Source of the DNA: Deroplatys truncata
Lineage: Eukaryota; Arthropoda; Insecta; Mantodea; Mantidae
Assembly: GCA_030765065.1 (NCBI GenBank)
Contig: CM060975.1
Location: forward strand, 197,750,507 to 197,814,506
Reading direction: 5' to 3'
Length of the DNA: 64,000 nt
A program made the translations under genes and the position numbers. Positions 43,251-55,800 of the stretch are shown one piece after another (the stretch's first letter is position 1; the number at the start of each line of letters is the position of its first letter). Below the pieces are notes generated by a model. That model made no database searches. It saw only the letters and a list, made by a program, of their open reading frames with translations, and was not told the DNA's origin.

Positions 43251-44217
43251 TTTTTACTTTCTCTATTACGTAGAGTAAGTAGGGGAAGTATTGCATTCCA
43301 CCCAAAAATTCGTTACCGAGATTTCACCGGAAATACATGTTTTGAGGCCTCCTGAAACAAAAAAAGTATTTTTGAAAACATGTCCATCTGTGTGTCTGTC
43401 TGTGAACAACATAACTCAGAAACGAACAGTCGGATAAACACCAAACTTGGTATTTAGGTTCAGTATCTTCCAGAGATGCGACACGAAGGTTATCAAGAAA
43501 ATCGCCCCACCCAAGATTACCCTTTACATGGAGCATTTTTCGAAAATTTTAATTTTCTCAGAAATGTCTCTAACTATTTTGATTAAAATATCATATATTA
43601 AAGATACTTTTATGACAAATAAAATGTATATCTCGTATTTTCTGGGAATGTCTCCAAAAGTATTCTTCACTGTGAACGCCTTTTGTATAACTGGTAAACC
43701 ATCAGAGATAGACTAAATTTTACTACACAAAAAATGTAGATCGCGTTAAAATACACAATTTATGTCATATACGTTTTTTTGTTGAGTGAACCATTTTCGA
43801 AATATTGCTTGTTATTCCCTTAAATTTTTCATGACTTATTTTCTCTAATGGGAAATCGTTATTAATTTTTTTTGTCTTGGATATGCAAAGAGTTTTAATC
43901 TGTGGCAAATAGAATGGTGCTGCACCTAGCAACCAGCTATTAAGATATATGTCTATGCTTAAAGGCTACTGTATTTCTATATTGCCCTTGCAAAGACAAA
44001 ACAAGGGGAACATAGTAGGCCTTAAGCGATAGTCAAATATTTTTAGAACTGGTCACTATATGTAAAATGTAATTCTCTTTGCATGTCAAAAGAACGTTTC
44101 TGCAAATGTTTATCTGGATTAATATAAAATAGATGGAGAATAAGAGTTTGAAAAAATAGCTTGTACAAGAGTAGTCAAAGTCACGTGAGTATAACACATC
44201 AGATTTTTTAATTAGAT
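43251..44217 (+). mobile_element. A/B element with a chimeric B module
   Basis: Module A from 43251 (TTTTTACTTTCTCTATTACG), with a very short microsatellite. B starts as subtype I (ggatatgcaaagagttttaatctg, 43875 on). At about 43993-44092 the sequence is subtype II B in reverse (aaggggaacatagtagg, cttaagcgatagtcaaatattt, ctctttgcatgtc). It then returns to the forward B end (tctgcaaatgtttatctgg, GTAGTCAAAGTCACGTGAG, CATCAGATTTTTT). Confidence 0.75.
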
Positions 44218-44637
44218 CACATAAGCACTCTATAGACACCTGTGAATCGTTTATCCAAACATTTTTCACGATCCGTCATTTTTAAAATTCAAGCGCCATG
44301 TTTTAATCAGCCATGCGCTCCCTTTTAACCCTACTGGTCTCTTTCTGTATGTGGCTTTTCCCCTAAGTTTTACATTTTTATGCTTGAAATGTATTCCTTG
44401 TATTTTATTTTGCTCTTATTTTAATGAAAATTTGCATAAATAATCCAAAATGTGATAACTAGATTGTTATGCATTTTATGATTGCTTTATTCATGCCTCA
44501 TAAAAGAATAGTTTATACTGAAAAGCAAGGAAAGTTTCATCATCAACAACTTCATAAAAACAAAAATGTATTTCTCTGCAACTAATAATGACTTCAAATA
44601 AATCCGTACATTTATTTTCTCTGAACTAAAGCACTAG
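44218..44637. other. Unassigned stretch
   Basis: No recognisable feature. Confidence 0.45.
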
Positions 44638-45534
44638 AAAAAATCTTATGTGTTACACTCACATGACTTTCTCTACTCTTGTACAAACTATTTTTACGAA
44701 CGCTTATTCTCCATCTACTTCATGTTAATCGAGATAAACATTTGCAGACTCTATCTAATTGCTAATTTTCTTGTAGATGTAAGGGGAATATATATTTACA
44801 AGGGCAATATAGAAATACAGTAGCCTTTAAGCATATACATATCTCTTAATAGCTGGTTGCTAGGTGCAGCACCATTCTCTTTGCCACAGATTAATACTGT
44901 TTGCATATCCAAGACAAAAAAATGAATAACGAATTCCCATTTGAGAAAATAAGTATTGAAAAATTTCAGGGAATATCAAGCAATATCTCGAAAATGGTTC
45001 ACTCAACAACAAAAATGTATATGACATAAATTGTGTATTTTAACGCGATCTACATTTTTTGTGTTGTAAAATTTTGTCTATCTCTTATGGTTTACCAGTT
45101 ATGCAAAAGTTGTTCACAATGATGAATACTTTTGGAGACATTCCCAGAAAATTCAAGATATACATTTTATTTGTCATGAAAATATCTTAAACATATGATA
45201 TTTTAATCAAAATCGTTAAAGCATTTTTGAGAAAATTAAATGTTCGAAAAATCTTCCATGTAAAGGGTATTCTGGGGTGGGGGGATTTTTTTGTAAACCT
45301 TCGTGTTGCATCTCTGGAATATACTGAACCTAAATACCAAGTTTGGTGTTTATCCGACTGTTCGTTTCTGAGTTATGCTGTTCAGACAGACACACAGACG
45401 AACATGTCTCCAAAAATGCTTTTTTTGGATTCAGGGGTCTCAAAACATGTATTTCCGGTGAAATCCCGGTATCGAATTTTTGGGTGGAATACAATACTTC
45501 CCCTACTTACTATACGTAGTAGAGAAAGTAAAAA
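44638..45534 (-). mobile_element. Young A/B element, full reverse copy (B subtype I)
   Basis: AAAAAATCTTATGTGTTACAC and GACTTTCTCTACT at the B end, subtype-I B (cttgtaaatatatattcccc equivalent in reverse), the whole A module with an almost absent microsatellite (cagacagacacacagacg), and the A end CCCTACTTACTATACGTAGTA, GAGAAAGTAAAAA. It shows that the microsatellite can contract to a few units. Confidence 0.85.
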
Positions 45535-48500
45535 TGTCACTATGATACTTCTCTGACAAATTTGAACGCGAGGACACTTTAGAAAATTCGTAGTGTTTTA
45601 GCCAATTAGAAATATGTAATTGTATGAGAAACTATTTGAGCTACAGCTTTGAGCTTTTGCACGGTCATTTCTTTATTTACTCATATTAAGTGCCAATTTA
45701 CAAGTGAGTGGCTTTAAACCTAAAAACGTTAGAACATTCAGACCCAATATCCCTTAAGGGGAGCCTAAATTGCCAAAATTTCCAAAAAATGACATTTGAG
45801 TTTTTAATTTAATCTTATTAGTAGTAACATCATCTTTAATGTGAGGTATATGTTTTATCATTATAAGTACAACACTTACATTTTAAATATATTTTTAAAA
45901 GGGGTAGTGCATCTGGCATTTTCTACTGTGATTCTGCATCAATTTACAGAAAAAGAATCAAACTCCTACACACTTTGGAGTAGGGAGGCAAACTTTAGTC
46001 CATCTTTTAGGTACAGTTTGGCTCTACAAATGGGTGCTACTGTTATGAAAGCTTCTGTGTGTTAAGTCATCTGGTTTTTTTTCTTTGCAAATATATGCAA
46101 GCTTTTTTCCCTACATTTTTACTTTGAACAGCTTTTTCTGTGAATGACATTTTCTGGTATATATGACCCGTTTTCTTAGAAATAACTGAAGATAGCTAAA
46201 TTAAATTTTAGGGCGATAAAAATAACCTCTAAGCGCTCGCTCTTGTGGATCTACTTTGGTCACCTTTTGAAAAATATTTGCTGGTACATTTTAACCAAAG
46301 GATGGTATAATTAAAAAATAAATCCTATATTCCTTAATTAACTAATTTATTGGATAATAGTAGATCAGTGAACTTAGAAGGCTTATATCTACATCCTGTA
46401 AAGAGTTAAGTCTGACACCTTCAATAGTTTCTAAGATAAATGCCTAAGATAAATTTGACATTAGATGGATAAAGCCTTTAATCTCCCCTTAAACGGACCA
46501 ATGAAACTATACAATTTATTGCAGAATGAACCTTAATACTCGTATAATATCTCAGTACCTATGCAGTTACACAAAGAGAAATAATCTAGTAAAATATCCA
46601 GCCACTTATTAGCGTCATAGCCTTGTATAGAACAGCTAAATGAAGGCACAGATCCTTCTCCAAAATGTATACATACCATGTGATTTGCAAACGTTTCTAG
46701 AGGGTAGTACCTAATTGGATAACATTGCAGTCTGAATCTATTTCTAGAAATAATACTAGGTCAGCAGTTTAAAGCACACTTTGTGGTCAGAGTAATGAAA
46801 GAGCTAAATAAGCAAAGTTGACCTTATATCTGGAAGTCATTTAATTACAAGTGCACTGTGTACACCAAATGTTCTCCTCGAAGATATTTAAATTCTAATT
46901 GTTCCCTTATGAGTACCAAAACATTTAATATGCAATCCAAGGTGAAACATTTAAGTGAGTCACCCTGTATACGAAGGTTCAATAACAGACAGTGCCGGTA
47001 GAATATGACGAACATTCATGCAGTCCCTTACCTGGCACAATTAAGAGAAGTGCTATCGACAAGATTAAAGCAGTGAAGAAAATGAAAGACCGATATCAAT
47101 CGCATGTTGCTGTACAACTACAGCTTTGGAGAACGAGAAAGAGACAAAGTCGAATATTTTCTGCTTACAAGATTTTCCAATACAAGCACTAAAACATTTT
47201 AATGCATACTATTTTTTCGACGATAGCGATTAATAGAGCCCAGAATTTACACGAGAATAAAATTACTAACAGCTATTGAACACGGTGGTTCCTGTAGCAA
47301 GGTTACCAACATTAACATTGTTGGCGAACTAGCGATCGATTATCCATGCCTGGTTGTTGACCTTAAAAAAATCAATAACTTGCAGCTAGCTGCTGCACGA
47401 ATTAACTCGTAAATAAATATTAACAAATGAAAAAAATAAGACCAGGAAAGATTAAAATGCTAAAATTCAGCTATCGAATATGATTATATTCCACGTCTGC
47501 CAGAATAAATACATCAAAGGTCAAAGCATTTAATATAGCTCATGCACACAAGGTGCAGTAAAATATAAAAACATGCAGGTAGGTTAGATTACCAACACAG
47601 ACTGCAGGAAATTCAACTTTCCACCATGACAGCATTAGCGGGAAGTGGATAAAAAAAACACTAGGTTTCTGGGGCAGTGCTGCTATGCCGTGGCACTACT
47701 TGTGACAAAAGCAAAGAAAGACAAATGTATAGGAATTTCGCATAAAGCATTGTTTTTGAACGTATTCTCCCATCTGAGCGGGATCGTTATGCGGCGCGCG
47801 CTCCGCCGGTAGTTTCTGAAGCTTGGAGGCATTTTTCCAGATTGGCATCGTCTACGCTCATACGCACAGTGTACCGCTTGGTGAAAAGTCGTGACACTCC
47901 ACATACGCAAGAGAGAAGAAATGAGAAGTGGTGAGAGTGCTGGGGTAGCAAGAGACTAGAAGTGATATCAAAACTCGGAGGCAGTCAAATGTACGTATTG
48001 TAAACAACTGTGTAAACTTACAATATCACACTCACAGAAGGTGGAATACTGACCCCCACTTCTTTTATTATACTCGTATGCAAGTGGGCTGATCAGTGCT
48101 ACTGCACATCTACGCGTCAGAAGTGGGAGATTGTGACGACGTTTACAACAAGCTGTATAAGACTAGGGTATACGCTTCTACATGATTCTTATGGGAGAGG
48201 TGTAGCCAAGATTGCTCTGACGCAGAGCTTAGTTCCACCCGCTAGAGCGCAGTAAAGCACGGAACCTAGCGACAATGGTGGAATACATATTCTGCGGTCT
48301 ACCTTCCGTTAATGCAGTGTCACCATCTTACTGCAAGTTAACGCTGGTGCACTTGAAAACGCAAATTAAGGTTTAATTAAATGGAATGCAGAAATAATAC
48401 AGCAAAATATGCCTATAAAATGTATGGTTTTGAATTTAATTGTGTCGTTAGGTTTTGAAATTAAGAAGCATTACTTCAGTATTTGTTCATTCCATAGCAG

Positions 48501-49655
48501 CAGGGTTTGTGATTGAATATTTGCTATCTTATACATTATAAAACAAAAAAAAATCCTAACTTATTCATCATGTGTTGAGCCTGTTTCCAAAATAGTTGTA
48601 AGTATTTCTGTCTATGTTCATGTAGTAACAGTTCAATCCAAAGACGTAGTTCACGGTGAAATCAGCGAACTAAAATAGTGTAGAGTGTTTTCTTTCGCGA
48701 ATATTCAGTTGTGTGTGAAAGTTACAAAAATGAACAAAGCAAGTGAAATATTAAAATCTCCATTTAGCAACAGGACTCTTAATAGACAAAATTCAATGAA
48801 AACATTGGGGAGGCCACTACCGAATCTGCAGCATCAAACAAAAATTTATGTAAATTCAGTCCGGAAATTTATCAAAAGAACAAATGGATTTGTGGCTGTG
48901 AGGAAAACAGTGCTATTATTTTTAGTTTTCCTTGTGTGTTATTTAGGAAGATGTCCGTTGCATAAGACCGGAATAACTGATATTGGGCATGTGTAGTCTA
49001 AAATAAAGTACATTCAATTCTTGTCAATTGCCTAATACTTTCGATACTACTGCACGAAGTTGGTAAACATATATTATTTGAGGGATTTCTTTTCACTTAT
49101 TTTTCACAGCCAGTAGAATACCTCAGCGGCCGCCACTGCTATCTTCGAAAAAATATATTAAGACAGCCAACTCCGTTCACATTTGTAGTCTTAACAGGGA
49201 TCAATGAAATCTCAGAGTTGTAGCAAAGTTGCCAATTTATAAATTATCAATTTATTTATATTATTCTAAAGAAGTATATGTACCCGAAAGTACAAAACAT
49301 TTTGAAAAATCACCATAGGTCTAGCTATACGGTTCCAAAATAACAAGGGCACCAAATTTGCACTAACGAGATTCTTCGTGTAGGTATTTTTATAACCGGC
49401 TCCAAAAGCAACGCTGCTGCTATCAGCACAGATGTAAACGCCATTAGCCATAACGAATACTACCGCTGTGCATGAATACATTATAAATATTTGATCAACA
49501 TTGAGTATAGTTTACAACTTTAGAATCAAATTGTAATTCAAAATTACTACATTCTTTGTGTGTATTAAAAGCAAATATTATTGTCATGCACTCACGTATT
49601 TATGTCTGCCTCTATAAGACCTCTGTAGTCAGGCGACTCAAAATAAGCCATTAAA
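45535..49655. other. Unassigned region, few recognisable repeats
   Basis: The longest stretch here without an A/B copy. 46960-46985 (gagtcaccctgtatacg) resembles a degraded Tc1/mariner terminus. 47770-47900 is a GC-rich patch (gcggcgcgcgctccgccgg) with a 75-codon minus ORF of no known family. 48180-48360 is mildly CpG-containing. I see no gene that I can support. If host exons exist in this window, this is one of the likelier places. Confidence 0.4.
48730..48996 (+). other. Short uncharacterised ORF
   Basis: ATG at 48730 opens 88 codons, basic in the first 60 residues (LGRPLPNLQHQTKIYVNSVRK...), then a hydrophobic stretch LLFLVFLVCYL. The basic part is reminiscent of the N-terminal DNA-binding region of some insect transposases, but I cannot place it. 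It could be chance. Confidence 0.15.
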
Positions 49656-50612
49656 AAATCCGATGTGTTACATTCACATGACTTTCTCTAAACTCTATCG
49701 TTTATTAGTGACTATAAGAATTAGTCTTACCAAAATTTATCTTTCTATCTACTTCATTTTAATCCAGATAAACCTCTGCAGAAATAACTACGTTACCCGC
49801 TTCCTAATACATACAAAAGGAATAGCGACACTCAAATGTTTAAGAACTGAACATTATATGTTGCCTTACTTTTTCCATGCAATCGCGAAAAATAAGTGAA
49901 TGTCGATAGGAGTTTAAACGGATGATAAAGTACTGAACAAATCGAACCATAAATAACGCATTACTCGGAAACGGCATGTGCCACAAAAAAGCTATTTGCG
50001 TCCTTAAAAGAGATTTACATTTTTTTGTGAAGTGCGTTTTCCTCTATGGCTTAACTTTTGTCAGTTGTACAAGATTATGAAGAGAAATTCACAGGCTATT
50101 CCCATAAAATTCAGATATGAATTTTATTTGCGATGTAAATATCTAAAATATATGGTATTTTAATCAAAATCATTAGAGCCAATTTTTGAGAAAATCGAAA
50201 AATTTGAATAATGTTCCATGTAAAGAGTAGTTAGGGATAGGAGGATTTTCTTGAAAATCTACGTGTCATATCCTTGAAACACACTGAACTTAGATACCAA
50301 GTTTGGTATTTATCGTAGTACTATACTATTATTTAATAGAATACATCAAAGCATGTTATTTTATACGTAAAATAATAGTAAATCATGTGAGTAGTAAAAC
50401 ATTCTTTAATGCACCGAAAGCTCTTCAGGAGTACTAAATGAGAGCGATGTTATTTCCACTTTTCGTTTTTGACAGACACGCACACATACATACACAAACA
50501 GGCACCTTTTTCTAAAAATGCTTTATTTGGTTTCAGGAGGCCTAAAATCATCTATTTACGGTAAAATCTCGGTATCAACTTTTGGGTGAATGCAAATCCT
50601 TAGCATGGTTTC
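49656..50612 (-). repeat. Old A/B element with a 148-bp insertion
   Basis: B end in reverse at 49656 (atccgatgtgttacattcacatgac), B and A through ttggtatttatcg at 50315, then foreign sequence to about 50463, then acttttcgtttttgacagacacgc resuming module A to the A-end region (gtatcaacttttgggtgaatgc). The final palindrome is lost. Confidence 0.65.
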
Positions 50613-50934
50613 CTTGAGAAGTGAAGCAAAGACGGTGGTCCCATGTATAGATTTACGGCACGTAAAAAAACCTCAAGCCTAATAAAGAGGTCTCTGAGTA
50701 AAATTCCGGTCTTTCACGCCCAACATAGAATGGAATGCTAAGGATCACAGCAGTTAAAGAGCGTCCATAAATAAAACTATTTAATTTAATTTAATTTACC
50801 TCTAGTGGTAGAGCAAGTAACAAGTAACTCCTATCGTAGAAAGTATGTTGTTAAACAGCTCATCAGAGCGAGCGTACCTATTTAAAAAGCCCAAGTAGTT
50901 TGCATTTATTTTAAGTTGAAGAAGTTTAGACCAA
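50613..50934. other. Unassigned spacer
   Basis: Nothing recognised except a TTTAA-rich repeat near 50780. Confidence 0.4.
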
Positions 50935-50955
50935 GCACGTATGGTACAAAGTTTC

Positions 50956-51033
50956 CGGTGGCCTTCGCCCCACGTTTTACTTTTTCGGTGGCCTTCGCCC
51001 CACTTTTTTCTTTTTCGGTGGCCTTCGCCCCAC
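50956..51033. repeat. Three 30-bp tandem repeats inside the LTR-like element
   Basis: CGGTGGCCTTCGCCCCAC starts at 50956, 50986 and 51016, exactly 30 bp apart. The equivalent site has one unit in copy 1 (about 12020) and two in copy 4 (53462 and 53490). Confidence 0.9.
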
Positions 51034-51320
51034 ATTTAAAAAATCAACTTTGTATTTTAATGTATCTTTAAATATTATATATGTAAATTTGCCTCGGCTT
51101 CGCAGTAGTAATTTGCAGAAACACGTATCTCTTAGCAGGGGTTGGTGCGGCTAAAAAATGAAGGTTTACACAAATTATAATGGTATTTAACTTCGTTTTA
51201 TTATTCTTTCACACGATTAAATAACACTTCACTGATATATCCTACTGTAGAGCTTTGTGAGATTATTGTTTCTTGTGCTATTTATCACGTAAACGTTATA
51301 TTATTCACTCCGTAATGATG

Positions 51321-52136
51321 TTTTACTTTCTCTACTACGTATAGTAAGTAGGGGAAGTATTGTATTCCACCCAAAAATTCGATACCGAGATTTCACCGGA
51401 AATGCATGTTTTGAGAACCCCTGAATAAAAAAAGCATTTTTGGAAACATGTGCGTGTGTGTGTCTGTGCGTCTGTGTGTGTGTGTGTGTGGGTGTGTGTG
51501 TGTGTGTGTGTTTGTGAACAGCATAACTCAGAAACGAACAGTCGGATAAACACCAAACCAGACTACACTTTACATGGAACATTTTTCGAAAATTTTAATT
51601 TTCTCAAAAATGGCTCTAACGATTTTGACTAAAATATCATATGTTTAAGATATTGTCATGAGAAATGAAATGTATATCTCGAATTTTCTGGGAATGTCTC
51701 CAAAAGTATTCTTCATTGTGAACGAATTTTGCATAACTGGTAAACCATAAGAGATAGACAAAATTTTTCTACACAAAAAATGTAGATCGCGTTAAAATAC
51801 ACAATTTATGTCACATAGTTTTCTTTTGTTGAGTGAACCGTTTCGAGATTTTGCTTGTTATTCCCTCAAATTTTCCAATACTTATACTTTTTCTCAAATT
51901 CGTTATTCATTTTTTTATGTCCTGGACATACAAAGAGAATGGAATGCGCCACATAGCAACCAGCGTTAAAATATTTGACTACCGCTTAAAACCTACCATA
52001 TTCCTCTTGCATCTACAAGAAAATTACCAATAAGATTGACATCTCGATTAACACAAAGCACATGGAGAATAAGCGTTTGTAAAAATAGTTTGTACAAGAG
52101 TAGAGAAAGTCATGGGTGTGTAACACTGATTTTTTT
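51321..52136 (+). mobile_element. A/B element inserted in an LTR-like repeat (subtype II)
   Basis: TTTTACTTTCTCTACTACG start, GT-rich tract at 51451-51511, module A with an internal deletion after aaacaccaaacc (the tggtatttaggttcag...cccacc block is missing), B subtype II from ATGTCCTGGACAT (near 51918), and the end GTAGAGAAAGTCATGGGTGTGTAACACTGATTTTTTT at 52136. The LTR sequence on both sides fixes the element boundaries to T-runs. Confidence 0.85.
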
Positions 52137-52650
52137 ATGTCTCACACTGAATTCGTACCGAGCGAACTGCTCTGGAACGCTGCCTAGTAGCGTCTGGTTG
52201 GGAACGCTGTTTTGTAACGTCGGCCGCTTGAATTTGCACTTTTTCCCTATTTTAAGTTTCTGATTGGCTAAGCCTACTCCATAGAATACTTTTAACTTTG
52301 AGCTTTTTTAGTTTTTGATTGGCTAATTAGAAGCTGTTTTAGATAGTACATTACTGCTCCAAGATTTACTAGTAACCTTTATTAAACTTTCTAATTCATT
52401 ATTGCCTCAAGGTTACCTCATTGTTAGCAACTTTCGGCTTCTATTCTCACAGCTCCTACATTGTTAAAACTACGTAATGCATTCACATAACATTATTATA
52501 CACGTACATAATAAAAATAAACATAATACAATGACTGTTGCATACAGTTTATATATTATATTATACACATATTGCTTTAAGGCGGGGTGTTATATTTTAT
52601 ATTATATAATGAGACTGATATCATTTAAGTGTAAAAATACTGCCTCAAAG

Positions 52651-53196
52651 TTTAATCGTTCCCTGGCTCTCGATATTAGTTTTGCAATATATTTCCATTC
52701 CTAGCACTATGTAGGTAAGCATATTTTAAAGATTTGTGGGTCGGGCAGCGCAAAGTTCATTTATGACTAAGCGACACGTGATCTTAACTACAATGAAATA
52801 AGATATGCGTAATTTGTGCTGATTGTCTTCAAAACCACATCATTATTAAGAATTGCGATTCGTCTAATAATGATTTAAAACTCGGTTTCTAACGTTGGTA
52901 GATCTACAGCTTAAGGCTTGTATTAATTTCATTAGGAGATTCAATCGAATGCTTCTTTTCCTGATAAATTAAGTATGTAACAGCTTTCAAAATATTGCAA
53001 AGATAATCTGACATAGTCAACATTTAATGAGCCTTTAATTTCGTTCCCAAATGCAGTATGTTGTTTTATTGGTATTTCCGGTCGAAGCTGATATCGACTG
53101 ATGTTCTCATAGTCTTACGAGCGTGTCGCACCTTTTGTTCCTGAACACAGCCCTCATAGATAATAAGAATCCTAGTCAATATAAATTTCAAATGAA

Positions 53197-53240
<44 letters not shown>

Positions 53241-53384
53241 CTGTTTGTTTTAGCGAGTTCGCTGCAGCAGAATATTCCCATCAAATGCTCCATATGCGGA
53301 GTTGAAATTATGTATATCAGGAATTGAATACAATTTCTCAAAACTTTTTGACTGAATGTTGTAATGTTGAAGAAGGTGTTTTGT
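52651..53384. other. Unassigned stretch with (TTA)n
   Basis: No gene seen. It contains the (ATT)n microsatellite at 53196-53240. Confidence 0.45.
53196..53240. repeat. (ATT)n microsatellite
   Basis: About 15 uninterrupted trinucleotide units. The poly-Leu run in one frame is its translation. Confidence 0.95.
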
Positions 53385-54293
53385 TGTATTGGAGGAATTG
53401 TATTATATTTCAACTGTTGGAGAGCCGAACATGAAGTAGTTGCATCCGCACGTATGGTACCCGGTAGCCTTCGCCCCAAATGTACTTTCCGGTGGCCTTT
53501 GCCCCAAATGTTTAAAAGTATATTAACTTTGTAATTTGACTGTTTCTTTAAATATTATATATTTATGAATGCCTCGGCTGCGTCAGTATTTATTTTAGAG
53601 ACACGTTTCTCTTAGCAGGGTTGTGATGCAACAAGATGCTTACACAGATTATAATTTTACTTCACTCCTTTTATTAATGCTTGATACGATTTTAAATAAC
53701 ACTTCACTGATAGAGAGAGCTGAGGCATTCTTTTTATTTAATTACTTGCACTTTTTAACAGTAAAACTTATTTTTTCGTCTCACAGGAATACGTATTAAA
53801 TCTCTTGAGGACACTTTTTGTGTCTGGTTAGTAACGCTGTCTGCAACCAACTGACTCCTGAATTTGTAAATGTTTCTCCTTTTCAGTTTCTGATTGGCTA
53901 ATCCTACTCCAATAGAATACCTTCATTTTACTAAAGCTTTTTCTGGTTGTTGATTGGATATTTTATAAACTGTCACTAAAATTACATTATTGCTTCCAAG
54001 AATCACAAGTAGTATTGTTAAACTCTCAAACTCATTATTGCCTCAGGGTTACCTCATTGTTAGCAACTTTTAACTTATTATTCTCACAGCTCCTACATTA
54101 TTAAATTACGTAATACATTCACATAACATTATTACCCATGGATACAATAATATAAACATATACAATGACTGTAATATACATACCTTATATATTGTTACAT
54201 ACACGTATTGCTTTAAGGCGGGCTGTTATTGAATTTACATATTATATAATTTGACTGAAATCATTTAAGTATTAAAAATATTGCCTCAATGTA
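53385..54293 (-). repeat. LTR-like repeat, copy 4
   Basis: Nearly complete copy: tcaactgttggagagccgaac, cgcacgtatggtacc, two GGCCTTCGCCCC-type units, acttcactccttttattaatgc, gtttctgattggctaatcc, attgcctcagggttacctcattgttagc, aaggcgggctgttattgaattt and attgcctcaa. Very similar to copy 1 at 11925. Confidence 0.65.
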
Positions 54294-55294
54294 TATGAAG
54301 AGCCGCAGTATTTTAGGTGAACCACTGCGTGTACGAAGTCGAAATTTTAACAGATAAGAGTTTAAAGAAAAATATGAAGTTATCACAATTTTCAATAGAA
54401 TGCTACACGTTTAAATATGTAATATAGGAGCCTGAATACAGTTTGCCGGAAGCCTAAAAATTCAGTGAAACTGGTGCAAAATTATAGGATAGCGTCATGT
54501 AATGGTCTGTCTTTAGCATTATTTACCCAAAAATGCACAATAATAAAGTTTACTAATACTAACAAAATTATTTTCTGAACTTAAATACCCTGGGTACATT
54601 TACAATTTTCCCCTTTAGTTGAATTTTATTTTACTAGTGGAATGCTCGGATTAATGAATAGTCAAATGAGCCCGACGTTCACAGAGATGAACGTTAAGCG
54701 CTATTTTACTCCTTAGGACAAGGGAAAACCGATATTACCCAGGCAATTGACTCTAACGGAGACTTACACTCGGGTGCTCTCGAGTTATGAGGAGACATGC
54801 TACAGCATTATCATGGAGGTGGTCTTAAAACATAGAGAAACCCATAAAAAAAGTGTCAGATTAATGTTTATTCTCTGGTAATTTTCAATTCCGCTTAATG
54901 ACAGATGTCAATATGTGTAATGGGCTTAACTGAAGATCAAAATTACGTTTTTAAATTTTCTATTTATGAATGTGCGTTATTATGTAACTTTACATATATT
55001 ATATCCCAATTAGAATACCGGCTATATGGAATCCTAATCGTTTTCTCCAAAAGGGGAGGGGAGTTTTCAGAAAAATTTTGTGTAACAAAATATGAGCATA
55101 CCATTGCAACAAATCTTATTATTTAAAAAGTTTCAATGTCATGAATATTTAATAAGTTTCGCCCGATTTTTGCTTATGTGAGGTAGGTATACATACCACT
55201 TTGAAAAAGATTGCTGTTTTCTATTCACTTACCGTTGAAAACAATGCAGTTTCAAATGCCCTAAAGGCATATATTTCTTGCCTCTCACAGGAGA
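54294..55294. other. Unassigned stretch
   Basis: AT-rich with no recognisable family. The 73-codon ORF at 54905-55126 has no motif. Confidence 0.45.
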
Positions 55295-55432
55295 TACTAT
55301 TCCGGAAGGAGAGACAGGGAGAAAGGAATGGAAGGGTAGAGTGATGGAGGAGGGAGTAAGGGAGAAGAGGATGGAGGAACGAGAGGGAGAGAGGGAGGGG
55401 AAAAGAAAGAGAGAGAGAAGCAGAGAGAATCT
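55295..55432. repeat. Purine-rich (GGA/GAGA) tract
   Basis: About 130 bp almost free of pyrimidines on plus (ggagggagtaaggg, gagagggagagaggg). Opposed Ser/Leu/Pro-rich ORFs are its translation. It could adopt non-B DNA. Confidence 0.85.
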
Positions 55433-55739
55433 CCACATTTAACGGGACCAACATGTGATATTTGAAATTGTGTATTCCTTATTTCTTATGCAACTGTAGC
55501 AACTTTAGTTTGACTTTTTACCAGATATTTGTAATGTTGTAGCTATTAGTAGGCATTGGTAGCTATTGTTATGCCAGACACATTATTGCGTCGTATTGGC
55601 GACAGCATTGTTGGGATAATTCTTTAGGCTTTGGGTTTGAAGTTCCGTCTGGCATGACAACTTCACTACTTCCTTTCACTAAACCGAGCACCACCATGCA
55701 TGCTATTAGATACTAACAGCGTGTGCATGGGGAGACGAT

Positions 55740-55800
55740 GTAGCCTCAGCGGACGATCGTCACCGGGGCGGCGGGTGTGGGGCCGCCTCTATATAAAAAA
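55740..55800 (+). promoter_or_regulatory. Candidate core promoter with TATA box
   Basis: A GC-rich block (ggacgatcgtcaccgg, ggcggcgggtgtggggccgcc) is followed directly by CTATATAAAA at 55789-55798, in otherwise AT-rich DNA. The arrangement fits a pol II core promoter reading plus, of a host gene or of a retroelement. No downstream ORF is recognised. Confidence 0.25.

Larger units (their letters stand above)
50935..52650 (-). repeat. LTR-like repeat, copy 3, split by an A/B element
   Basis: 50935-51320 holds the part with cgtatggtac and the GGCCTTCGCCCC repeats through ttcactgatat. 52137-52650 holds the rest (gtctcacac, cgtctggttggg, gtttctgattggctaa, attgcctcaaggttacc, aaggcggggtgttat, actgcctcaa). 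Removing 51321-52136 restores the order seen in copies 1 and 4. Confidence 0.75.

Noticed and set aside
55221-55454. Ser/Leu/Pro-rich ORFs
   Set aside because: Translations of the purine-rich tract in two frames.
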